From: Oscillospiraceae bacterium
GTDB lineage: Bacteria > Bacillota_A > Clostridia > Oscillospirales > Oscillospiraceae
Assembly (NCBI GenBank): GCA_902795095.1
Contig: CADBKB010000063.1
Coordinates: 1 to 8,230, forward strand
DNA length: 8,230 nt
Direction of reading: 5' to 3'
Part shown: piece after piece, positions 1-5,636 of the stretch
How the letters are laid out: each line of letters begins with the position of its first letter
Numbering within the stretch: the first letter of the stretch is position 1
Made by a program: the position numbers and the translations under genes
The notes under the pieces: generated by a model
Seen by the model: only the letters and a program-made list of their open reading frames with translations
The model's database searches: none
Told to the model about the DNA's origin: nothing

Positions 1-750
1 GACGCCACGGAGCTGCTTGCCTACCTGGATCGCCGCAACGCAGAGCATCCGGAATATAAAACCACGGTGTTCCACGCCGCCGTCACCGGCATGGCCCGCA
101 TGGTCAAGGAGCGGCCCCTGATGAACCGGTTCATCCAGGGCTACCGCCTCTACGAGCGCGACGAGATCACCATCAGCTTCGTGGTCAAGCGTCGCTTTGC
201 CGACGGGGCGGAGGAGTCGCTGATGGTGCTCAAGCCGACTGACGACGACACCCTGGACTCCATCAGTCAGAAAATCGTCGGCAATGTCCGCGAGACCCGC
301 AAGAGCGAGCATGCCACCGGCGGCATCGACGAGGTGCTGGATAAGTTCGCCGCCCTGCCGCGATTCGTGCTGATCCCGGTGGTGCGCATCATCCGCTGGC
401 TGGACTTCTGGGGCATCAACCCCAAGGCCCTGACCGAGGGCGATCCCAACTACACCACCATCATGACCAGCAACCTGGGCTCGATCAAGTGTCCCTCGGT
501 CTACCATCATCTGAGCAATTACGGCACCCTCAGCGTGGTCATCACCATCGGCACCCTGCATAAGGAGGAGCTCCTCATGCCCGACGGGACGAAAGAGATC
601 CGCGACGTGGTAGACATCGGCGCGACCCTGGACGAGCGCATCGGCGACGGCTTCTACTTCGCCCGCAGTCTCAAGCTCATCAAGCACATCTTCGCCCACC
701 CGGAGCTGCTGGAGCGCCCCATCGGCGAGCCCAGCGGATTTGAATACTAA
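1..750 (+). CDS. 2-oxoacid dehydrogenase E2-like acyltransferase, 5' truncated by window edge
   Basis: The frame is open from base 1 to the TAA at 748-750, giving 249 visible residues. The true start lies left of the window, so no start is assigned. The protein matches the catalytic (CAT-like) fold of dihydrolipoamide acyltransferases. An early HAAVTGMARMVKERPLMNRF stretch is followed by the family TSNLGS segment (about residues 156-161) and by DERIGDG (211-217) at the position of the E2 active-site DHRxxDG. The His is replaced by Glu (codon 634-636) while the following Asp and Gly are kept. No lipoyl or peripheral-subunit-binding domain is visible, although these would lie upstream if present. 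I recall stand-alone clostridial proteins of about 300 residues with the same DERIxDG form, so this is probably a family of E2 relatives with altered or lost transferase activity rather than a pyruvate dehydrogenase subunit. The last residues (SGFEY) fall inside a repeat that recurs at 1100-1135. Confidence 0.85.
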   Translation, partial: DATELLAYLDRRNAEHPEYKTTVFHAAVTGMARMVKERPLMNRFIQGYRLYERDEITISFVVKRRFADGAEESLMVLKPTDDDTLDSISQKIVGNVRETRKSEHATGGIDEVLDKFAALPRFVLIPVVRIIRWLDFWGINPKALTEGDPNYTTIMTSNLGSIKCPSVYHHLSNYGTLSVVITIGTLHKEELLMPDGTKEIRDVVDIGATLDERIGDGFYFARSLKLIKHIFAHPELLERPIGEPSGFEY

Positions 751-767
751 AAAACAGCGCCTGCCGC
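733..767. repeat. Direct repeat, copy A
   Basis: The 35 bases from AGCGGATTTGAATAC through the left arm of the hairpin recur at 1100-1135 with one substitution (T748 to A1115) and one inserted C. Copy A overlaps the last five sense codons and the stop of the E2-like gene. Confidence 0.8.
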
Positions 768-782
768 AAACGCGGCAGGCGT
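757..782. terminator. GC-rich hairpin after the E2-like gene
   Basis: A 10-bp perfect stem (758-767 with 772-781) has loop AAAC and is extended by a possible G-T pair (757/782). It sits 7 bases after the stop codon. The T-tract expected for an intrinsic terminator is absent on the plus side (TCAGGCTGTC follows), but an A-run at 749-754 supplies one for transcription on the minus strand. It may end the E2-like transcript weakly, or act mainly as a block to minus-strand read-through. Confidence 0.55.
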
Positions 783-830
783 CAGGCTGTCAAATTGGTC
801 TGAATCTTAAAAGAACCGCAGAGCAGCCCC

Positions 831-1046
831 AAAGCCCTCTTTTGCTTAAAAGAGGGTGCTGAGCGAAGCGAGGCGGGAGATTGAACCATAATCGCCGTCC
901 GCAGGACATTTTAATTCGGCTGGTTTTTCTGCGCTGTATCGTGTTATAACGATCATTCTTATAATCTTGATCAAAAAATAAAATCGCCTGCGGCGGGCGA
1001 TTAATGTTAAATCTCCCCTGCCCCTCTTTTAACAAAAGAGGGCGCC
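831..1046. repeat. MITE-like imperfect palindromic element
   Basis: Two arms are inverted copies of each other. The left arm contains CCCTCTTTT-GCTT-AAAAGAGGG (835-856) and ends in GGGAGATTGAAC (875-886). The right arm starts GTTAAATCTCCC (1006-1017) and contains CCCTCTTTT-AAC-AAAAGAGGG (1022-1042). Each arm therefore holds its own 9-bp stem, and together the arms fold into a larger structure around a core of roughly 120 bp that encodes nothing. Similar AATCTCCCC...CCTCTTTT palindromes are, from memory, widespread intergenic repeats in gut Firmicutes. A non-autonomous mobile element is an inference; no target-site duplication is identified with certainty. Confidence 0.5.
982..1002 (-). terminator. 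Weak terminator-like hairpin inside the repeat element
   Basis: AATCGCC (982-988) pairs with GGCGATT (996-1002). Read on the minus strand, the hairpin is followed by TTATTTTTTGATC, a broken T-tract. It could act as a second stop for transcripts coming from the minus-strand operon, or it may just be part of the repeat element. Confidence 0.35.
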
Positions 1047-1099
1047 TCGCGGGAAGCCCTTCGTTTGAACGGAGCCGCGTCAATAACGCAGATATTTTG

Positions 1100-1135
1100 A
1101 GCGGATTTGAATACAAAAAAACCAGCGCCTGCCGC
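1100..1135. repeat. Direct repeat, copy B
   Basis: This copy matches 733-767 except for one substitution and one extra C. It includes a relic of the codons that encode SGFEY at the end of the E2-like gene. The hairpin it enters has loop GTTT, the reverse complement of loop AAAC in copy A. Confidence 0.8.
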
Positions 1136-1151
1136 GTTTGCGGCAGGCGCT
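1124..1151 (-). terminator. Intrinsic terminator of the symporter-acyltransferase operon
   Basis: A 12-bp perfect stem (1124-1135 with 1140-1151) has loop GTTT on the plus strand. Read on the minus strand, it lies 8 bases beyond the acyltransferase stop codon and is followed after GG by a run of seven T (complement of 1115-1121). This is a good Rho-independent terminator in the right place and direction. Confidence 0.85.
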
Positions 1152-1159
1152 TACTTGCT

Positions 1160-2314
1160 TTACAGCGACCCGTTGACGCTGGGGCGGGTCAGGCGGAAGA
1201 GGTAGAGGTACTTGAGGGCGTTGAAGCCGGGCGCGCCGGTGATCTCCAGATGGCCGTCGTTCCCGGCGGGGTAGATCAGCAGGCGATTGCGCTGGACAAT
1301 GGACATGGCGTCGATCTCCGCCAGGGGCATCGGTTCATTCAGCTCCAGGCGGTCGCGGAAGGCCCGCAGGGTGACAGGGTGTTCGGAGATCACCTCGTGG
1401 GTTTTGCCGATGTACCGCAGCATTGCCCCGTCGGAGAACAGGCAGCCCGCCTCCGGCAGCGCAGCGAAGGACGCGCGCTGAAGCCGGTCCAGCTCCGTGA
1501 CGGTGTATCGTTCGCCGCCGGCGGATTCCAGCATTCCATATTCCGTGAAGACTGCGTCAAAGCCGCAGTCACAGAACAGGCGATGCTTTTTCGAGCGCAG
1601 GGTTCCGAATTTACCGCAGCGCGGGCAGCGGAACAGCATGGATTCCAGGTGTTCCGCCCGGGCCTTGCCCCGGAAGGGGACGGGCGCGGACGCCTGCTCC
1701 TCGTAGGCGTCGGTCCACAGGTCCCGCTCGATCAGCGCCTGGACCTCGCCCGCGGACATGGCTTTGAGGGTTTCCGGAGAATAGACGCCCACCACGGCGC
1801 CGGTCATCTTTCCTCTGCGCAGGCCCCTGCCCCAGCGGGGGGAGGTCAGATAGCCGCCGGTGAGCCGGTAGGTGATCAGCGTGGCCCCGCACATCCGGGC
1901 CAGCTTGCCCGTGGCGGGGGGAATGGGGCAGGTCTGCCCGTTGAAGGAGCGGTTGCCCTCGGGGAAGAGGGCGACGGAGAAGCCGTCGCGGATGCGCGAC
2001 AGGATCGCGCGGACCGTGGCCGCGCCCTGGACGCCCTTGCGGTGGAGAATGGGGTCAAAATAGCGCTTGACGAGCTTGCCCAGCAAGCCCATCCGCGCAA
2101 TCGTCTCCGTGGCGACGAAGTAGATCTGCCGGTGGGCGCTCAGGCCCAGCAGGATGCAGTCGAGGTCCGTATTGTGGTTGCACAGCACGAATACCGGTCC
2201 GCCGGGATCCGGGATCCGCTCGCCCCGGAAGCGCAGCAGCAGGCGCATCCACGGCCGCAGCAGGGCGCCGAAGAAGGCGAAGGCCCGAACGTGGCGCCGC
2301 TGGTCCCGGGTCAT
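1160..2314 (-). CDS. PlsC-family 1-acyl-glycerol-3-phosphate-type acyltransferase with zinc-ribbon-like insert
   Basis: This 384-residue protein transfers, by family, an acyl chain to a lysophospholipid-type acceptor at the inner face of the membrane. It has the HX4D motif as NHNTDLD (residues 46-52, catalytic pair H47 and D52) and the second motif FPEGNRS (117-123; the usual form is FPEGTRS). Residues 11-28 are hydrophobic and probably contact the membrane. The length exceeds a minimal PlsC (about 240 residues). The extra C-terminal half contains CPRCG (C230, C233) and CDC (C248, C250), spaced like a zinc ribbon, then an unrecognised domain to the end. The start is fixed by AGGAGG (complement of 2320-2325) and by an ATGA overlap with the symporter stop, which implies translational coupling. 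Acceptor and acyl donor specificity cannot be read from the sequence; the zinc-binding role is inferred from cysteine spacing. Confidence 0.88.
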   Translation of the reverse strand: MTRDQRRHVRAFAFFGALLRPWMRLLLRFRGERIPDPGGPVFVLCNHNTDLDCILLGLSAHRQIYFVATETIARMGLLGKLVKRYFDPILHRKGVQGAATVRAILSRIRDGFSVALFPEGNRSFNGQTCPIPPATGKLARMCGATLITYRLTGGYLTSPRWGRGLRRGKMTGAVVGVYSPETLKAMSAGEVQALIERDLWTDAYEEQASAPVPFRGKARAEHLESMLFRCPRCGKFGTLRSKKHRLFCDCGFDAVFTEYGMLESAGGERYTVTELDRLQRASFAALPEAGCLFSDGAMLRYIGKTHEVISEHPVTLRAFRDRLELNEPMPLAEIDAMSIVQRNRLLIYPAGNDGHLEITGAPGFNALKYLYLFRLTRPSVNGSL

Positions 2315-3717
2315 TGCTTCCTCCTGAACAGCCGGTCGCGGTACTGGATCGCCAGGATCATGCCGAACAGCGCGATCAGAATGCCGAAGCAGATGAACAG
2401 GTGGGTCATGCTGCGGGGCACAAAGCCCAGCATCAGCAGCATCGGCGCGCCCAGAACGATGGCCCAGAGATTCTGATAAATGAGGTTATGGGAGGCGGGG
2501 GTGGAGAACTGCGGGTCGATCTCCCGCAGGAGGATGACGCCCGTGGAGGCGGTGCCTGTGAGCATGCCGTACATGGACAGGAACATTTCGTCGCTGTAGT
2601 CCGGGAACAGATGATTGCAGACCCGGCGGGTGTAGAAGTAGGTGACGAATGCGCCCGCGCCGCACAGCAGCACGATGGGGATCCAGAACTCCCGATGCCG
2701 GAAGGCGCTCAGATCGATGGAGGCGATGGAGGCCACCACCATGAGGTCGAACATCAGACCGCTGATGCGGTTGAGCATGAAGGTGTTGGTGTACTCCCGA
2801 TGGATGATGCCCTTGGCCCGCAGAGCGTTGCCGATGTTCTTGAACAAAATGGCCCAGACCGTGCCGATCAGGAAGTTGAAGCCCCAGATCAGGGGGTTGA
2901 CCGTGTTCATGGCAAAGCCGCCGGCGGGGGCCAGGACGAATTTGTACAGGGCCCACATGGAGACAAAGGCCACGGCATAGGTGAGGAACACCAGACCGAA
3001 CTGCACCGTCAGCTTGTCCATGGACTCGGAGACGGGGATCTCGTTCTCGCGGAGGTAATCGCGGATGGTGAGGTTGTCCTGGACCTCCGCGCCGATGTGG
3101 GCGTATTTTTTGCGGGCCTCGGGGCGGTTGAGGAAGAACACGCCGCCGACACAGGCGCTGACGAAGCCCATGGCCGCCACGGTCAGACCGTAGCTCGAGC
3201 CGTTCAGGAAGCCGTAGGTGTTTTCATAGGTGGAGCCCCAGTTAAAGGCCTGGCCGGGACCCTGGCCGTAGCCCATGGGCAGCAGGATGCCGCCGGCGGC
3301 GAAGCTGCCGATGAGATAGAACAGGACCGTGGTGATGGCCAGACCGACAATGGCCTGGATCAGATAACCGCCCACGGTGACGGTGGCGGTGTGGAACACG
3401 TCGCGGCGGGCCTTCTTGCCCTTGACGCCCTCCAGATGGCGCCAGGCCAGGGCGATGAAGCCCAGACCGAGGCCGTGGTAGGTCAGCGATTCCAGCACGA
3501 ACAGCTCAAACATGGACCTGCCGAAGATCCGCTTGTAGATGAGATCCGCGATCAGCACCAGAAAGCCGCCGAGGACGGAGCTCGGAAGCAGGGAATAGCG
3601 CAAAAAACGGATTTTTCTGCGCAGCAGGTTTGCGAGCAGCATCGCGCCGAACAGAACGGATAATGTGACGACAAAGGACCACGTCTGCGTGTCCCAAAAG
3701 GTGAAGCCTCCTGTCAT
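2311..3717 (-). CDS. Sodium:glutamate symporter family (ESS/GltS-like) membrane transporter
   Basis: This 468-residue polytopic membrane protein has about ten to twelve hydrophobic helices. Two glycine-rich signatures, one per half, are typical of the inverted-repeat ESS fold: GYGQGPGQAFNWG (149-161) and MYGMLTGTASTGVILLREID (382-401). By family it couples sodium entry to uptake of glutamate or a related carboxylate; the exact substrate is not shown here, and it is diverged enough that I do not assign gltS. An in-frame ATG lies 14 codons upstream at 3757-3759. I prefer the start at 3717 because the following residues (TGGFTFWDTQTWSF) fit a membrane N-terminus, an AAGGG lies 8 bases upstream, and the best -10 box (3764-3769) would start transcription at about the upstream ATG. 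It is the first gene of an operon with the PlsC-like gene. Confidence 0.87.
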   Translation of the reverse strand: MTGGFTFWDTQTWSFVVTLSVLFGAMLLANLLRRKIRFLRYSLLPSSVLGGFLVLIADLIYKRIFGRSMFELFVLESLTYHGLGLGFIALAWRHLEGVKGKKARRDVFHTATVTVGGYLIQAIVGLAITTVLFYLIGSFAAGGILLPMGYGQGPGQAFNWGSTYENTYGFLNGSSYGLTVAAMGFVSACVGGVFFLNRPEARKKYAHIGAEVQDNLTIRDYLRENEIPVSESMDKLTVQFGLVFLTYAVAFVSMWALYKFVLAPAGGFAMNTVNPLIWGFNFLIGTVWAILFKNIGNALRAKGIIHREYTNTFMLNRISGLMFDLMVVASIASIDLSAFRHREFWIPIVLLCGAGAFVTYFYTRRVCNHLFPDYSDEMFLSMYGMLTGTASTGVILLREIDPQFSTPASHNLIYQNLWAIVLGAPMLLMLGFVPRSMTHLFICFGILIALFGMILAIQYRDRLFRRKQ

Positions 3718-3763
3718 TTTCGAGCCCTTCTTTCCCCATGTGCATTGGTTGAAATACAAAATG

Positions 3764-3792
3764 ATTATACAGAATGAGTCTCAAAAACACAA
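3764..3792 (-). promoter_or_regulatory. Probable sigma-A promoter of the symporter operon
   Basis: On the minus strand there is a perfect TATAAT (complement of 3764-3769), preceded at 17 bp by TTGTGT (complement of 3787-3792), which keeps only the TTG of the -35 consensus. Transcription would begin near 3757, leaving a leader of about 40 bases before the start at 3717. Confidence 0.55.
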
Positions 3793-3821
3793 GAGGCGGC
3801 CAGGTGAAAGACGGGATTTTT

Positions 3822-3827
3822 TTGACA
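3822..3827 (+). promoter_or_regulatory. Possible -35 element for the lipoprotein gene
   Basis: A perfect TTGACA lies 80 bp upstream of the lipoprotein start, in a gene-free divergent region. No good -10 box sits at 16-18 bp. TTTAAG (3849-3854) is too far, with a 21-bp spacer, and TATGAT (3865-3870) has no partner. Treat it as suggestive only. Confidence 0.3.
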
Positions 3828-3901
3828 GTCGCCGGTTTTTCAGAAGCATTTAAGAATTCGGCGCTATGATCTGGGAAAACAGAGCAAAGGAGGACATCCC
3901 T

Positions 3902-5380
3902 ATGAAAAGGATTCTGAGCATTCTGATCGCGCTTGCGCTTCTGCTGGCGATGCTCGGCGGCTGCGCGCAGAAGGCGGACACAGCGGCGGAGACCGGGCAG
4001 ACGCAGACCGCGGGCGAGGAAACGGAGGCGCAAAGCACGGACAGCGCCGAGACGTCCGCCCCGCCGGCGCCCCCCGACGGCGGAGGCCCGGGCGGCGAGC
4101 GCCCCGAGGGGGATCCCCCCGGCGCACCCCCTGACGGTGCGCCCGGCGGAGGCCCCGGCGGCGGCAGCGCGGACGTCGACTATGCCGGCGCCACGGAGAT
4201 CACCGCCGCCGACAGCCAGAGCGGCGGCGTCTACACCAGCACCACCGCCGATGAGAGCGCGCTGCTCATCACCGCGGACGCGGAGCTCACCGATCCCACC
4301 GTCACAAAGTCCGGCGACTCCGACGGCGGCGACAGCTGCAACTTCTACGGCCTCAACGCCGCCGTGCTGGTGAAGGACGGGGCCACGGCCACCGTCACCG
4401 GCGGCAGCATCGTCTCCGACGCCGACGGCGCCAACGGTGTATTCTGCTACGGCGGCAACGGCGGGGCCAACGGCACGGCTGGCGACGGCACCACCCTGAT
4501 CATCCGGGATACGGAGATCACCACCACCGGCGACGGCGCCGGCGGCGTCATGACAACCGGCGGAGGCGTCACCCGGGCCTATGACCTGACGGTCACCACC
4601 TCCGGCCGGTCCTCGGCGGCCATCCGCACCGATCGGGGCGGCGGCACCGTGACCGTGGAGGGCGGCAGCTACACCTCGAACGGCCTCGGCTCGCCCGCCA
4701 TCTATTCCACGGCGGACGTCACCGTCACCGGCGCGAAGCTGGTTTCAAACCTCTCTGAGGGGGTGTGCATCGAGGGGAAGAACGCCATCACCCTGGTCGA
4801 CTGCGACCTGACCGCCAATAACACGAAGCGCAACGGCAACGCCACCTTCCTCGACACGATCATGATCTATCAGTCCATGTCCGGCGACGCCGACAGCGGC
4901 ACCTCACGATTCACCATGACCGGCGGCAGCCTGGCGAGCAACAGCGGCCATGTGTTCCACGTGACCAACACCAGCGCCGTCATCACCCTGTCCGGGGTGC
5001 AGATCGTGAACAACGACGCGGACAACGTGCTTCTGTCCGTGTGTGACGACGGCTGGAGCGGCGCAGGGAACACGGCGGTGCTGGACGCCTCCGGCCAGCG
5101 CCTGTCCGGCGCGATCCTGGTGGGCGACAACGCGAGCCTCACGCTGAATCTGTCAGACAGCTCCGCCTTTGAAGGCTATGTGGGCGGGAGCATCGTCAAC
5201 GCCGCCGGGGATACCGTCTCCACCGACGTCGGCGCCGTGGACGTCACCCTGGACGAGACCAGCACCTGGATCCTCACCGGCGACAGCTACGTCAGCTCCT
5301 TCACCGGCAGCGCCGCCAACGTCATCTCCAACGGCTACACCCTCTATGTGGCGGGCGCCGCCCTGACCGGCACCCGCTGA
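3902..5380 (+). CDS. Exported lipoprotein with Pro/Gly-rich stalk and beta-helix-like repeat body
   Basis: This protein has 492 residues. It begins MKRILSILIALALLLAMLGG-C, a lipoprotein signal peptide with the lipid-modified Cys at 21. An Ala/Thr/Glu-rich segment (22-51) leads into a Pro/Gly-rich linker (52-89) that could span the cell wall. From about 95 to the end it is rich in Thr, Gly, Asp and Ser, with short strand-turn units such as TVTGGSI, TVEGGSY, TVTGAKL, FTMTGGSL and ITLSGVQI, the pattern of a right-handed parallel beta-helix (pectate-lyase-like) fold. Similar clostridial surface proteins are known, usually annotated hypothetical or as carbohydrate-binding; function is unproven and no catalytic residues are recognised. 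AAAGGAGG at 3886-3893, 8 bases before the ATG, fixes the start over an upstream in-frame extension. It appears to be a single-gene unit, bounded by a divergent promoter region and a strong terminator. Confidence 0.85.
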   Translation: MKRILSILIALALLLAMLGGCAQKADTAAETGQTQTAGEETEAQSTDSAETSAPPAPPDGGGPGGERPEGDPPGAPPDGAPGGGPGGGSADVDYAGATEITAADSQSGGVYTSTTADESALLITADAELTDPTVTKSGDSDGGDSCNFYGLNAAVLVKDGATATVTGGSIVSDADGANGVFCYGGNGGANGTAGDGTTLIIRDTEITTTGDGAGGVMTTGGGVTRAYDLTVTTSGRSSAAIRTDRGGGTVTVEGGSYTSNGLGSPAIYSTADVTVTGAKLVSNLSEGVCIEGKNAITLVDCDLTANNTKRNGNATFLDTIMIYQSMSGDADSGTSRFTMTGGSLASNSGHVFHVTNTSAVITLSGVQIVNNDADNVLLSVCDDGWSGAGNTAVLDASGQRLSGAILVGDNASLTLNLSDSSAFEGYVGGSIVNAAGDTVSTDVGAVDVTLDETSTWILTGDSYVSSFTGSAANVISNGYTLYVAGAALTGTR

Positions 5381-5384
5381 TCCA

Positions 5385-5417
5385 TAAAAAAGGCCGCCCC
5401 GGGGGCGGCTTTTTTTT
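5385..5417 (+). terminator. Strong Rho-independent terminator of the lipoprotein gene
   Basis: GCCGCC (5393-5398) pairs with GGCGGC (5404-5409) around a CCGGG loop and is followed by eight T (5410-5417). Seven A on the left side (5385-5391) could make it work in both directions. Confidence 0.92.
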
Positions 5418-5437
5418 ATGTCCGGGGCAATTGGAGC

Positions 5438-5466
5438 TTTACGGGGGGCGGAGGAGGGAGTATAAT
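5438..5466 (+). promoter_or_regulatory. Sigma-A-type promoter for the membrane-anchored regulator
   Basis: TTTACG (5438-5443, four of six consensus bases) is separated by 17 bp from a perfect TATAAT (5461-5466). The start site would be near 5473, giving a leader of about 165 bases before the regulator ATG at 5637. The start site would fall inside an 18-bp palindrome. Confidence 0.6.
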
Positions 5467-5467
5467 G

Positions 5468-5485
5468 AAAAAAACGCGTTTTTTT
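5468..5485. promoter_or_regulatory. 18-bp perfect palindrome over the predicted transcription start
   Basis: AAAAAAACGCGTTTTTTT is a perfect, gapless palindrome directly downstream of the -10 box. Having no loop, it is better read as a dimer binding site than as an RNA hairpin. Its position would suit a repressor, possibly the XRE-type regulator encoded just downstream; this is inference. Confidence 0.4.
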
Positions 5486-5487
5486 GT

Positions 5488-5571
5488 CATGCAAAGCGGT
5501 AAATCGCCCGGTTGCAACCGTCGGTTGCGCAGGTTCCAGGCCGTCTTTCTGGCATGCAACGGCAAATTCGG
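5488..5571. repeat. Cluster of GCAACCG-type half-sites and a short direct repeat in the regulator leader
   Basis: A 12-bp palindrome CGGTTGCAACCG (5509-5520) shares its right half with GCAACCG-T-CGGTTGC (5514-5528). A further GCAACGG occurs at 5556-5562. The flanking CATGCAAAGCGGTAAATCG (5488-5506) and CATGCAACGGCAAATTCG (5553-5570) are imperfect direct repeats. The arrangement resembles an operator array. Confidence 0.5.
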
Positions 5572-5636
5572 CTATCATTGGGTCATCCGATGGGGCCGCG
5601 CCCCGCGGAAATGAGAACAACAAGGAGCACAACACC

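Larger units (their letters stand above)
782..1123. other. Gene-free, repeat-derived intergenic stretch
   Basis: No reading frame here has a plausible ribosome binding site or a recognisable product. The stretch is AT-richer than its surroundings in the middle (about 940-982) and is dominated by inverted repeats, which are listed separately. Bases 790-830 and 1047-1099 show nothing I can name. Confidence 0.6.

Noticed and set aside
790..1116. Minus-strand reading frame of 108 codons across the intergenic repeats
   Set aside because: It lies entirely in the palindromic repeat DNA, has no ribosome binding site or domain, and its Leu/Arg/Gly-rich peptide is what translated repeats of this type give.
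1004..2476. Plus-strand open frame of 490 codons opposite the PlsC-like gene
   Set aside because: It starts inside a repeat, runs antisense through the acyltransferase and into the symporter, and its composition (Gly, Ala, Gln, Arg) is typical of antisense frames in GC-rich genes. The minus-strand gene has clear motifs.
2314..3663. Plus-strand open frame of 449 codons opposite the symporter
   Set aside because: It is an antisense shadow rich in Gly, Glu, His and Asp with no recognisable domain. The opposite strand encodes a membrane transporter with family signatures.
3933..4373. Arg/Ala/Pro-rich alternative frame inside the lipoprotein gene
   Set aside because: It is a frame-shifted translation of the GC-rich linker, with no start signals and no domain.
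5484..5636. N-terminal extension of the XRE regulator by 51 codons
   Set aside because: The extension would start at TTG without a ribosome binding site, covers the operator-like repeats and adds no domain. AAGGAG and the HTH onset favour ATG 5637.
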